64,000 bases of DNA. Origin: Abyssibacter profundi. Lineage in GTDB: Bacteria; Pseudomonadota; Gammaproteobacteria; Nevskiales; OUC007. Made by a program: the position numbers and the translations under genes. Of the stretch, positions 45,059 through 54,181 are shown one piece after another (positions within the stretch are counted from its first letter, which is position 1; each line of letters opens with the position of its first letter). The DNA is taken from NCBI RefSeq assembly GCF_003151135.1, contig NZ_QEQK01000010.1, positions 1 to 64,000 of the forward strand, read 5' to 3'. Under the pieces are notes generated by a model. The model was not told the DNA's origin. It made no database searches and was given only the letters and a program-made list of their open reading frames with translations.

Positions 45059-46495
45059 TCAGACTCGGCGCTCGCAGAGCTTGACCGTGGCTTCGACACC
45101 ATCGGGCAGCGGCGGCTCGCCCCGGTCGGGGTCGGGGCCCACATCCACGCCAAGGAAGACCGCGTCAGAGAAATCTTCGCCCTCGCGCAGATTGATCATG
45201 AAGCGGCCTTGGGTATCGATATGCCGCGAGCGCTCGATGGTGAAGTTGTCGTTCTTGCCGTTGGTGTACCAGATCGAGAAATGCAGCTTGTCGATATCAG
45301 GACGACTGAGTTGCACATCGAGCAGGTGGTCCCTGCCGCGCAGGGTTTGTACCGTGCCGCCGCCGTTGAACAGCGTCTCGGTCAGGCTGTGCGTCTTCAG
45401 CGGTCGGGTGACCTCGAGCACGGAGGCTCGATTGGCACAGCCGTTGTCCACGGCAGGCAGGATCTGCCGGAACAAATCCTCGTCATCGAAGTTGCTGTAG
45501 ACAGGCATTTCCCAGATCAGAAACCGGGGTGGGTCCGTCCGGAAGTCCTCGCTCATCAGGTACTGCAGCAAGGCGCCGTCAATGCCGCCGCCGGTTACCG
45601 AGACATTGAGCACATCCACGCCAAGCGCCTCGGACAGGAACCCGGCGAAGTTGTAGGCGGCATCGCTGTTGCTGGTGCCGGCCAGCACCACCTGTGGACG
45701 TTGCGACTCACCCAGCAAGTCGGCTCCGCTGCCCTCTGTAGAGGTCGTAAACCGGGGCATGACCTGCTCCGGATAACCGAACCCACACATCCGCTGGACC
45801 GCCCCGGCATAGGTGCCCTCCTTGCGCACGACGCCCTGCTGTCGGGTGGTGAACGACTTGCGGGGAATCTGGGCAAAGCCTTCGGCCGCCCGCAGCGTCT
45901 CGGCCACTTGCTGGGCAGTCAACTTGGCGCCATGCGGGGTCCAGTGGTGATCCCGCTTGAAATAAAACGGCGCCTCCACCGGGCCATACGCCAGCTGGCC
46001 CAGCTTCGGCACGATCACCCCTTGCTGCCGCAGGTCTTCGAGAAGCACCTGATAACCCACGCGCGCCATGTCACGTGCAAAGCCCTGAGCGATGTGATCG
46101 GGCAGGTGCTCCCAGGCCATCACCCCACGCGGAGGGATCGGCAGCATGACCAGCGAGACGCCATGCTCGGCCAAGCGGCGCTGTAGTAACCCGATGGCTT
46201 CGTAGGTGTCAGGCTGTAGCGCAAACCGGTCGAGCAAATCGTCCTCGGTGCGGAATAACCAGCCGTCATCGCCCTGGACGATCATCCGAAAACCGTCGAG
46301 GTAGCCCTGATACGTCGCCGGGTCCGAGGCTGCCGGACAGAGATTGCAGCAGGCCTGGAGCTCGTACTTGGGCAGCGGTGGAAAGGCCGGCGGCGATGAC
46401 TGGGCGCCGGCGCTCGCGGTCACGCCCAGCAGCCACAGACCGGCCATCCACTGGCCCGCCCGCCGCAGCGGATGCGTTGTCGTCGAAATGATCAT
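45059..46495 (-). CDS. algX: Alginate O-acetyltransferase AlgX
   Basis: 478 residues, signal peptide WMAGLWLLGVTASAGA. SGNH/acyltransferase domain with DHHWTPHG (Asp/His) and VVLAGTSNSDAAYN (Ser), the triad positions known from AlgX; C-terminal beta-sandwich with Tyr/Trp-rich strands for polymer binding. Paired Cys in QACCNLCPA. It transfers acetyl to mannuronate in the periplasm together with AlgJ and AlgF. Confidence 0.92.
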   Translation of the reverse strand: MIISTTTHPLRRAGQWMAGLWLLGVTASAGAQSSPPAFPPLPKYELQACCNLCPAASDPATYQGYLDGFRMIVQGDDGWLFRTEDDLLDRFALQPDTYEAIGLLQRRLAEHGVSLVMLPIPPRGVMAWEHLPDHIAQGFARDMARVGYQVLLEDLRQQGVIVPKLGQLAYGPVEAPFYFKRDHHWTPHGAKLTAQQVAETLRAAEGFAQIPRKSFTTRQQGVVRKEGTYAGAVQRMCGFGYPEQVMPRFTTSTEGSGADLLGESQRPQVVLAGTSNSDAAYNFAGFLSEALGVDVLNVSVTGGGIDGALLQYLMSEDFRTDPPRFLIWEMPVYSNFDDEDLFRQILPAVDNGCANRASVLEVTRPLKTHSLTETLFNGGGTVQTLRGRDHLLDVQLSRPDIDKLHFSIWYTNGKNDNFTIERSRHIDTQGRFMINLREGEDFSDAVFLGVDVGPDPDRGEPPLPDGVEATVKLCERRV

Positions 46496-46527
46496 GAGTG
46501 CAGTCCTTGCACAGGTTCGAATGGGAT

Positions 46528-47163
46528 TCAGTCGATGACCCAGGTCAGCCGGGGCTGGCCCCGACCCGGGGTCACAAACAGGCTGAAGGCGCGGCCACGC
46601 GCCAGATTGACCGGCTCGGTCGTCGCCAGCTTCCGATCGCCGGAGAACACCCCCAGCGTGATGCGCAGCGGGTTGACCTCGCGAGTGGCGAATGCGCCGG
46701 CGCCTGCTTCGGCAATGGATGTCGCGCCGTCCTCGGTCTTCAGTTGCAGCGCTTCGTCAGCGGTCAGGTTGTAGAACACCACCAGGGCTTTCAGGCCGTC
46801 CTCCGGCGGACGCAGGCTGTGGACCTGCAGGCCACCGGCGTCCACCGTGACCGTGTAGTAGCGATCCGCCTCCAGTGATTCGCTGCGCGCCTCACTGCCG
46901 GTCGAGATCCTGTGGGTGCCCGCGGGCACAAAGACATAATCGCTGGCCTCGAACTGATCCAGCGTCTCAACCGGCTCGCCGCCAATCGAAGCGTTGGTCA
47001 GGCTGGTAGGCGTGGCATTGAACATGCGCACAAACGCCGAACCCGGCGGGGCTTCGGGCCCGTAAAGGGCGGCGTCGTCCGCCTGAGCCAGCGGGGTGAA
47101 CAGTCCGGCCAGCAGGACCAGCCAGGCCCAGCAGTGCTGACGGAATATGTGCACGGTGGTCAT
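46528..47163 (-). CDS. algF: Alginate O-acetylation protein AlgF
   Basis: 211 residues, signal peptide WLVLLAGLFTPLAQA, then ALYGPEAPPGSAFVRMFNAT and a beta-rich body. The ATG overlaps the algJ stop (ATGA), which fixes the start over the longer open frame. Periplasmic adaptor in alginate acetylation. Confidence 0.9.
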   Translation of the reverse strand: MTTVHIFRQHCWAWLVLLAGLFTPLAQADDAALYGPEAPPGSAFVRMFNATPTSLTNASIGGEPVETLDQFEASDYVFVPAGTHRISTGSEARSESLEADRYYTVTVDAGGLQVHSLRPPEDGLKALVVFYNLTADEALQLKTEDGATSIAEAGAGAFATREVNPLRITLGVFSGDRKLATTEPVNLARGRAFSLFVTPGRGQPRLTWVID

Positions 47164-48290
47164 ACGCGAATCTCCATGTGGCGTCGTGCGTGGGTGGTGC
47201 GCAGCGGCGGCAGTTCGGTTTCCGTGTCCGGCTGCACCAGATAGCGCTCGGGGATCTCCCAAATCACCAGCCGGGGCCGGGTGGACTGCAAGGCATCGCT
47301 GGCAAGAAAGCGGGCCATGGGTCTGAACGGTCCATGACCGGCTTCGGCGAGATTGACGACATCACGCGCCAGGGCCTGCTGCAGCGCGCCCGTGAAATGC
47401 CAGAGCGGATCGGCGCTGTAGCTTGTGCCGACCAGCGCCACAGGCACGGATGCCGGCTCGCCGAACAGCGCCTGCGCCGATGCGGACTGCAGCGCTGCTG
47501 TCTCGATGCGTGGTACGGGCTCAGGCGGTGGTAGTAAGGATTCGAAGACCGGGGCCAGAGGCAGGTAGTTCATCAGGTCGCCGCGGTGCTGCACGGTCTC
47601 GACCAGACGTGCTTCAAAACGTCCGGATTCGGCACCGTCGAGGCTCAGCTGCATCCGGCGATCCGCCGCCAGCGACTCGGCCACACAATCCGCGCCGGCA
47701 GGCGTCCAGTGGGTGTCTGTCTTGAGAAACACCTGCCGCCCGCCCTTGCAGCGTTCCATCGCAGCCAGCAGGTCAGGCACCAGCAAACCGGCGCTGCGCA
47801 GCTGACGTCGGGCCTGGCGGTACAGGTTCTGATGGACCGGGCTCGGGTCTCGGCTGCCGCGGTATTCCGCGTAGATACGCGCCTTGGACGGCACCAACGC
47901 GATGGCCAGGTCGATGCCACGCTCCGCCAGATGGCGATCGACGGCACGTATCCATTGCACATGCTGGTGCAAATGCGCCTGGGCCTGCGGATAGGGTCGA
48001 AACTCCTGCTCGGTAAAGAACCAACCCTGCTCGCCCACGATCAACCCGTCTCGCCCCTCGGCCAACAGGCGAAACCGCAGTGCGCCCCACAGGTTCTGGC
48101 CCAGTGTCCTGAGCGGGAAGTGCTCGTTGAAATGAGCCTCAAAGGCACCGGCGGCCTCCCCGTCGGCCCAGCGAACATCCTCTGGCCATTGATAGGACGC
48201 CGCCTGCACCACGGACCAAAGTCCGAGTGCTAAGATCAGCGGCGCCACAATGGCAACAGCAATCCAGGCATTGGGTGTTTGCATACGCAT
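47160..48290 (-). CDS. algJ: Alginate O-acetyltransferase AlgJ
   Basis: 376 residues. N-terminal membrane anchor IAVAIVAPLILALGLWSVV, then the AlgX-like acyltransferase domain: EGRDGLIVGEQGWFFTEQEF, KTDTHWTPAG (Asp/His) and VALVGTSYSADPLWHF (Ser). Follows algI with three bases between. Confidence 0.9.
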   Translation of the reverse strand: MRMQTPNAWIAVAIVAPLILALGLWSVVQAASYQWPEDVRWADGEAAGAFEAHFNEHFPLRTLGQNLWGALRFRLLAEGRDGLIVGEQGWFFTEQEFRPYPQAQAHLHQHVQWIRAVDRHLAERGIDLAIALVPSKARIYAEYRGSRDPSPVHQNLYRQARRQLRSAGLLVPDLLAAMERCKGGRQVFLKTDTHWTPAGADCVAESLAADRRMQLSLDGAESGRFEARLVETVQHRGDLMNYLPLAPVFESLLPPPEPVPRIETAALQSASAQALFGEPASVPVALVGTSYSADPLWHFTGALQQALARDVVNLAEAGHGPFRPMARFLASDALQSTRPRLVIWEIPERYLVQPDTETELPPLRTTHARRHMEIRV

Positions 48291-48293
48291 CCC

Positions 48294-49721
48294 CTAGAAC
48301 TGGAAGTAGAGAAACGGCGAATACGCGTCGGCCGACAGCTTCAGCACCGCGGCGACAAACACCGGCAGTGCCAGCGCAGCGCTCCAGCGCATCAGCCTGC
48401 GGTGTCGAACGGGAGCGGCAGCCTGGGCAGCCAGTCGGTCACCCGCACCACCGATCACCAGTACCGCCACGCCAAGACCCAGCAGCGCCAGGTTGAATTG
48501 GCTGATGGCGGCGACATAGGCCGGCGAGAGTCCGGTCGGGCCCAGCCCGAACAAGGCGGCATAGATGCGTCCAGCGTCTGCCAGCGACTCGGCTCGAAAG
48601 GCCACCCAACCCAACATCACGAAGAGCAGGGTCAATGCCCAGCGTAGGGGCCGGAAACCGGCTGGTCGGCCATCCACGCCCAGGGCCCGCTCCACGGCGA
48701 GAATCGCGCCATGCCATGCGCCCCATGCCACGAACGTCCAGTTGGCTCCATGCCACAGACCACCCAGCACCATGGTCAGCAGCAGGTTGACGTAGGTCCG
48801 CAGCCGGCCACGGCGATTCCCGCCCAGGGAGATGTACAGATAGTCCTTCAGCCAGGTCGACAGGCTGATATGCCAGCGCCGCCAGAACTCGGTAATCGAC
48901 TGCGCCACATAGGGCTGACGAAAATTTTCGATGAACCGAAAGCCCATCATCAGCCCCAGCCCGATCGCCATATCGGTGTAGCCGGAGAAGTCGAAATACA
49001 GCTGGACGGTGTAGGCCAGCGTGGTCAGCCAGGCATCGGCCATGCTGGGGTCTTGCAGGGCGAAGCCGGCATCGGCCAGCGGCGCGACCGAGTCGGCGAT
49101 CAGCACCTTCTTGATGAACCCCTGCATGAAGCGGGCAACGCCTTCACCAAAGAGATCGCCGCTAAGCGGGCGATGCCGTAGCTGCGGCGCCAAGTCCTTG
49201 TAGCGCAGCACCGGGCCTGCGATGAGCTGCGGGAACAGGGCGATAAAGGCCGCAAAATCGATGGGGTTATCCGCGGGGGGAGTATCGCGGCGATACACAT
49301 CGATGACGTAGCTAACCGCCTGGAAGGTATAAAAGGAGATCCCGATGGGCAGAACAACGTCCGCCAAATGAAAGGGTGCGACGCCTGCGGAGGTCAGCAT
49401 CAGGTTGAAGCTGTCCACGCCGAAGTTGGCGTACTTGAAGTAGCCCAGTACCGACAGGTCCGCGATCACCCCGGCCAGCATCCAGTTGCGCGCCCGTCTG
49501 GGCGCTTGGTCGACGTGGGCCGCGTGAATGCGGCGGCCGACCGCGTAATTGACCACCGTGACCAACACGAACAACGCCAGAAAATCCAGCCGCCACCAGG
49601 CGTAGAACGCGTAGCTGCCAACCACGATCCAGGCGTTGCGCCAGCGTGCTGGACTCAGACAGTAAACGCCCAGAAACGCCGGCAGAAACACGAACAGAAA
49701 GATGTTCGACGAGAACACCAT
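48294..49721 (-). CDS. algI: Alginate O-acetyltransferase AlgI (MBOAT)
   Basis: 475 residues, about ten membrane helices, starts MVFSSNIFLFVFLPAFLGVY as in AlgI. The invariant MBOAT histidine is in TMVLGGLWHGANWTF; SITEFWRRWHISLSTWLKDYLYI is the other hallmark. It passes acetyl groups across the inner membrane to AlgJ/AlgF/AlgX. Starts one base after the algG stop. Confidence 0.94.
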   Translation of the reverse strand: MVFSSNIFLFVFLPAFLGVYCLSPARWRNAWIVVGSYAFYAWWRLDFLALFVLVTVVNYAVGRRIHAAHVDQAPRRARNWMLAGVIADLSVLGYFKYANFGVDSFNLMLTSAGVAPFHLADVVLPIGISFYTFQAVSYVIDVYRRDTPPADNPIDFAAFIALFPQLIAGPVLRYKDLAPQLRHRPLSGDLFGEGVARFMQGFIKKVLIADSVAPLADAGFALQDPSMADAWLTTLAYTVQLYFDFSGYTDMAIGLGLMMGFRFIENFRQPYVAQSITEFWRRWHISLSTWLKDYLYISLGGNRRGRLRTYVNLLLTMVLGGLWHGANWTFVAWGAWHGAILAVERALGVDGRPAGFRPLRWALTLLFVMLGWVAFRAESLADAGRIYAALFGLGPTGLSPAYVAAISQFNLALLGLGVAVLVIGGAGDRLAAQAAAPVRHRRLMRWSAALALPVFVAAVLKLSADAYSPFLYFQF

Positions 49722-49722
49722 C

Positions 49723-51264
49723 TCAGCCGTCCACCTTGCGTCGGGCATTGTCGGGCTCGATCACCACGGCCTGGCGCTGACGGATCATGACGTCCAGCAC
49801 CTCGGGCAGGTGCTGTCCCAGCACGCCGGACATCTGCACGCCGGTGGTATTGGCCGGCGCGAACATGTCGACGTCGTAGAGTTCCACGCTCACCGGCTGA
49901 TCGATGGAAATCGGCCCACCGCCGTTGTGGATGAGACGGCCGCCGACCACGACCATCGATATCCGCGTGTCGTAGGGGTCCAGTGACAGGTCGCGAGTGG
50001 GGTCGTTCAGCCTGCGGATATGCCCGTTGATACCGGTATACGCGTTGGCGATGGCCCGGTTTTCGTAGAGCTTGATGCCCACGCTGTTACGCACCCGGTA
50101 GCCATGCGCCTCATTGCCGATGCTCTGGTTGGCGTACAGCAAATTGTCCGGTGACTCATAGATGGTGATGCCATCCGAGCCGTTACCGTGCACCTTGTTA
50201 TAGGCCACGATGTTGCCGGTGCTCTGCCGGTCGACCATGATCCCCGACCCGGTGTTGTCGTAAGACTCGTTCCGGAAGATCCAGCTGTTGTTGACCTCGC
50301 GCGACACGATGATGCCGTGTCGCTGCCGGGTGCCGAAGGCGGTGTTCCGGGCAATGATCAGCCGGTTGGAGCGATCATGCGGGTCGATGCCATAGACCAC
50401 GCTGTTCTTGTAGGTGTTGTTGACGATGACAACATCGTCGGCCTCATAGCAGTAGAAGCCATACAACAAGCCGTCGAAGGTGGAGTCCAGAATCCAGCCG
50501 GTGGGCCGCTGCCTGTGCCGGTGACGATCAACGCTCTTGCTGTACTGGGAAAAACTAATGCCGTAGGACTTGGTCCCGCCGTAGCCCAGGTGGACGAACC
50601 GGCTATTGAGCAGAAAGGTTTCCGAGCCCCCCCAGGACACCATGAAGGGCCGGAAGTGACGCTTGTCGACATAGGCAGCCGGCGCGCCCGCCGTCTCATT
50701 CCAGGCCACAATTTCGGAATCGGCGACGAAGAGGCGCCCGTCGTTGACCAAAAATGCGCCGGCCTGCTGGGACAACCGCAGCGACCGCACCGAACCGTCG
50801 ATGAGCAAGGTGGCCGACGCTGCAATCAGCAGAGGCAGCCGCAGCGTGTAAATGCCTTGACCGCTCACTTCCAGCTGGTACGCGTCTACCGCGCGCTGCA
50901 CATCGGATAGGCGGAACAACCCGCCGCTGAGCACGATGGCAATGGGGTTTTGGCGCTGGCGCTGCGCCCAGGTTGCCAGCCGCCCGTCACTGCCCACAAA
51001 CTCGTCGAACTCGACCCGCTCCACCATGCGCTGCAGCCGGACCTCACCAGGCGAGCGCCGGACGATCTTGTTCAGTGCGGCTTCGCGGGTATAGCCACTG
51101 ATATCCGGCAGCTCAGGCGGCGACATGGCCAGGTTTGAAGGTTCGACCGACCGCACGACATAGCCGCTGGCCTGCTGAGCCCCCAGCGCGGGCGCAGCGC
51201 CCAACAGACTGACCGCGATCGACAAGGCCGTGGCGGCCCGGCCCATTGATGCAAGCCCATTCAT
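49723..51264 (-). CDS. algG: Poly(beta-D-mannuronate) C5 epimerase AlgG, copy 1
   Basis: 513 residues. Signal peptide GRAATALSIAVSLLGAAPALG, N-terminal domain, then a right-handed parallel beta-helix (CASH repeats) with the catalytic YGIDPHDRSNRLI. Converts mannuronate to guluronate in the periplasm and helps protect the polymer. It shares the whole length with the upstream neighbour, including the end (IRQRQAVVIEPDNARRKVDG against VRQKKAVVIELDNVRRKVEG), so the two are a tandem duplication. Confidence 0.9.
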   Translation of the reverse strand: MNGLASMGRAATALSIAVSLLGAAPALGAQQASGYVVRSVEPSNLAMSPPELPDISGYTREAALNKIVRRSPGEVRLQRMVERVEFDEFVGSDGRLATWAQRQRQNPIAIVLSGGLFRLSDVQRAVDAYQLEVSGQGIYTLRLPLLIAASATLLIDGSVRSLRLSQQAGAFLVNDGRLFVADSEIVAWNETAGAPAAYVDKRHFRPFMVSWGGSETFLLNSRFVHLGYGGTKSYGISFSQYSKSVDRHRHRQRPTGWILDSTFDGLLYGFYCYEADDVVIVNNTYKNSVVYGIDPHDRSNRLIIARNTAFGTRQRHGIIVSREVNNSWIFRNESYDNTGSGIMVDRQSTGNIVAYNKVHGNGSDGITIYESPDNLLYANQSIGNEAHGYRVRNSVGIKLYENRAIANAYTGINGHIRRLNDPTRDLSLDPYDTRISMVVVGGRLIHNGGGPISIDQPVSVELYDVDMFAPANTTGVQMSGVLGQHLPEVLDVMIRQRQAVVIEPDNARRKVDG

Positions 51265-51267
51265 GGC

Positions 51268-52782
51268 TTAGCCCTCGACCTTGCGCCGGACGTTATCCAG
51301 TTCGATGACCACGGCTTTCTTCTGCCGGACCATGACGTCGAACACCTCATGCAGGTACTCGCCCAGCACACCATCAAGCGCGAACCCGGTTTCGCTGGTG
51401 GGCGCCAGCATCTCCACGCCGGCCATTTCGATACTCAAGGGCTGCTCGATGGCGACGGGGCCGCCGCCGTTATGCACCAGCCGCCCGCCGACGATGACCA
51501 TCGAAAATTCGTCGTCGTAGGGGTCTAGCTCCAGATCACGCGAACCCGGCGGCAACACCTTGGCGTGCCCGTTGATACCGGTATAGGCGTTGTTGATGGC
51601 GATGTTGTCGTAGAGCTTGATATTCGTGCTGTTACGCACGCGGTAGCCATGCGAACCGTTGCTGACGCTCTTGTTCCCCCAGATGATGTTGTCGGGGCTT
51701 TCATAAAGGGTCAGGCCATCGGAGCCGTTGTCGATGAACTCGTTGTCGGCAACCACATTTCCGCTGGACTGCCGGTCCAGCACCATGCCGGACAAGGCAT
51801 TGCCGGTACTGACATTGCTGAACAGCCAGCTGTTGTTGACCTCGCGGGAGATGATGATCCCGTGTTTCTTACGCGTGCCGGACACATGGTTCTCGGCAAT
51901 GATCAGCCGATTTGACCGGTCATGCGGGTCGATGCCGTAGACGATGCTGTTGGTGTAGGTATTGCGCGCGATGACGACATCATCGGCCTCGTAACAGTAG
52001 AAGCCGAACCACATGTCCTCGAACTCGGAGTCGATAATCCAGCCCGTCGGATGCGAGCGCTGGAGAATCTTGTCCTGGGCCGGCGTGTACTGGGAGATCG
52101 AGAAACCGTAGGACTTGCTCTCGTCGTAGCCGAGGCTCTCGAAGCGCGTATTCGCCGCGTACAGCTCCGTGCCGCCCCAGGACAGAATGAAGGGACGAAA
52201 CCCCTTTTCGTAGCGATAGCGGGCGGGCGTACCGGCCGACTCTCGCCAGCCCAACACCGCCGTGTCGGTCATGAACAGTCGGCCGTCGTTGACCAGAAAC
52301 GCACCAGCGTCTTCGGAGAGGCGCAACGCCTTGACCTGACCGTCAATGTGGAAAGTCGCATCACGCGACACCAGAATCGGCAGGCGCACCACGAACACCC
52401 CGGGCGAGGTCTCCTCAATGGCCTCGGGCCCCAGTGCAGCCGCGATATCCTGCGGGGTGACATAGCCGCTCCGCAGGACGATGGCATGGGGGTTGCGCCG
52501 CTGGCGCGCGGCCCAAACGGCCAGGCGACCATCGCCTCCGACGAACTCGTTCATCGGGTCCAGGTGCACCATGCGGACGGTAGAAATGCTGCCAGGGGTC
52601 CGCGAGCCAATCTTGTTCAGAACAGCCTGGCGGGTGTACGGCTGCAGCGACGGCAGCTCGGGCTTGGCCCGGTACAACACCTGGGGATCCTCGGAGCGCA
52701 CGATGTAGTCCGCTGCCAAGAGCTTTACCGGCGCCAGCATAAGCACCAGGCCCAGCAGGCTGAGGAGGGTTCGGGTCAGCAT
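51268..52782 (-). CDS. algG: Poly(beta-D-mannuronate) C5 epimerase AlgG, copy 2
   Basis: 504 residues from the ATG that overlaps the algE stop (TGATG). Signal peptide TLLSLLGLVLMLAPVKLLAA. Same architecture as copy 1: FVGGDGRLAVWAARQRRNPH, catalytic YGIDPHDRSNRLI and HGIIISREVNNSW. Differences lie mainly in the N-terminal domain and in several loops (for instance the DKILQRSHP and RYEKGFRPF regions), so the copies have diverged and may differ in pattern or partner. Which copy matches the Pseudomonas gene better needs alignment. Confidence 0.9.
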   Translation of the reverse strand: MLTRTLLSLLGLVLMLAPVKLLAADYIVRSEDPQVLYRAKPELPSLQPYTRQAVLNKIGSRTPGSISTVRMVHLDPMNEFVGGDGRLAVWAARQRRNPHAIVLRSGYVTPQDIAAALGPEAIEETSPGVFVVRLPILVSRDATFHIDGQVKALRLSEDAGAFLVNDGRLFMTDTAVLGWRESAGTPARYRYEKGFRPFILSWGGTELYAANTRFESLGYDESKSYGFSISQYTPAQDKILQRSHPTGWIIDSEFEDMWFGFYCYEADDVVIARNTYTNSIVYGIDPHDRSNRLIIAENHVSGTRKKHGIIISREVNNSWLFSNVSTGNALSGMVLDRQSSGNVVADNEFIDNGSDGLTLYESPDNIIWGNKSVSNGSHGYRVRNSTNIKLYDNIAINNAYTGINGHAKVLPPGSRDLELDPYDDEFSMVIVGGRLVHNGGGPVAIEQPLSIEMAGVEMLAPTSETGFALDGVLGEYLHEVFDVMVRQKKAVVIELDNVRRKVEG

Positions 52783-54170
52783 CACAGTTTCCAGCTCATC
52801 TCCAGAATCGCGCGATAAGTCGATTCCGCTCCGGCCCCGTAGGCCGCGCCGGGTTCGAACATCGAGGCCCGGAGTCGGACGACGCCGCTGGGGCCAGATT
52901 CACGCAGGATGACGCGATCGAAATCCTCGAAATAGCGGGAGATCACCACGTCATAGGACTGGCCCAGCTCGTCGTCGCCAGGCTGTGGATCCACACGCAG
53001 GCCACGCGATACCACCGGCGCATCCTCGGCATCACGCTGGAATTGGTGTGCGATCAGGCTGATGTCGAAACGCTCGGCCGGAAACGACAGGAACGCGGTC
53101 GTGACGTGCAGGTTGCTCAGCTCGAACTGCGCGGCCTCGCTGAAGCGGTGAATCTGACTACGGGTGCCGGTGAACCGGGCGCGATTGCTCTCCAAGCCCG
53201 TCTGCTCGAAGGTCTCGGAGTGACCGCTGGCATCGGTGCCACCAGAACCCAGGGCATACATCAGCCCGAACTGTGCCGGTAGCTGCAACGAAGGCCGGAA
53301 GCGCAGGGCCACCGAACCGCCGACGCCCTCGTTGTCCCGCTCGGTGTAGGTCACCGGGCCGCCGACCACCGGATCGGGCCGGGTGGCGAAGGTTTCCTCG
53401 CCGGTCATACCAAAGGCCTCGACCCAGTAGGCCAGGCGCTCGCGCGCATCCGGGTCGTAGTAATCGCTGTGCAAGGACAGGCTGACCCAGGTGAACTCAC
53501 GCTCGCGAAACCGCTCTGGCTCGTCACGGCGTTGTTCGCGTGGCAGGTCCACATCGTCACGCGCGTTGGCGGCCCGCAGGGCCAGATAGTGACCCGGACG
53601 GTACTGCGTGCCGATGTCGCCGAACAGATAGAAGCGATCTTCCTGATCTTTATCGACACCGGCGTCATCGGTACGGAATCCTTCCACTTGCTGACCGGCA
53701 CCCAGCGACCATTGCAGTAGCGTGGTTTCGAAGGCCCAGCGCACCGCCAGGGCATCGTCATCGAACCAGATCCCGTCATCCTCACGCAGCCGCTGCCGGC
53801 CCAGCCGCATGACCTCGCCCGGGAAGGAGGTGAGCGCGCCGATATCGATCCAGGCCTCGCGCAGGGCGATGTATTCATCCGAGGGTTGGGGTGTTTCATC
53901 CGTGTTCAGAAACACCTCGCCCGTGGAATAAAACGCCTGTACCCGCAGCTTGGTCGAAAAGCCCGGCGCATAGCGGGTGAACAATGAGCCATGCACCTCG
54001 GTGAAGAATTCGCTGGACTCCTCATCGCTGCCCAGGCCCAGGTCACGCGCGCCTTCGGCAAAACCACCTGCACGCAGCTTGATCTCCGTCTCGTTGCTCA
54101 TCTGGGCGCCGGCCGGCTGCGCGACCAGCGCAGCGACGCCGAACAACATCCATGTTGTCGTCTGTTTCAC
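52782..54170 (-). CDS. algE: Alginate outer membrane export porin AlgE
   Basis: 462 residues. Signal peptide WMLFGVAALVAQPAGA, then an 18-strand-type barrel: GQRL-like FPGEVMRLGRQRLREDDGIWFDDDALAVRW, alternating-residue strands and a C-terminal aromatic end (YRAILEMSWKL). Forms the outer membrane channel for alginate and works with AlgK. Confidence 0.92.
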   Translation of the reverse strand: MKQTTTWMLFGVAALVAQPAGAQMSNETEIKLRAGGFAEGARDLGLGSDEESSEFFTEVHGSLFTRYAPGFSTKLRVQAFYSTGEVFLNTDETPQPSDEYIALREAWIDIGALTSFPGEVMRLGRQRLREDDGIWFDDDALAVRWAFETTLLQWSLGAGQQVEGFRTDDAGVDKDQEDRFYLFGDIGTQYRPGHYLALRAANARDDVDLPREQRRDEPERFREREFTWVSLSLHSDYYDPDARERLAYWVEAFGMTGEETFATRPDPVVGGPVTYTERDNEGVGGSVALRFRPSLQLPAQFGLMYALGSGGTDASGHSETFEQTGLESNRARFTGTRSQIHRFSEAAQFELSNLHVTTAFLSFPAERFDISLIAHQFQRDAEDAPVVSRGLRVDPQPGDDELGQSYDVVISRYFEDFDRVILRESGPSGVVRLRASMFEPGAAYGAGAESTYRAILEMSWKL

Positions 54171-54181
54171 AGGTCTGCTCC

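Noticed and set aside
44807-46186. 459-codon plus-strand frame opposite algX and algL
   Set aside because: Shadow frame; both real genes on the minus strand have catalytic motifs.
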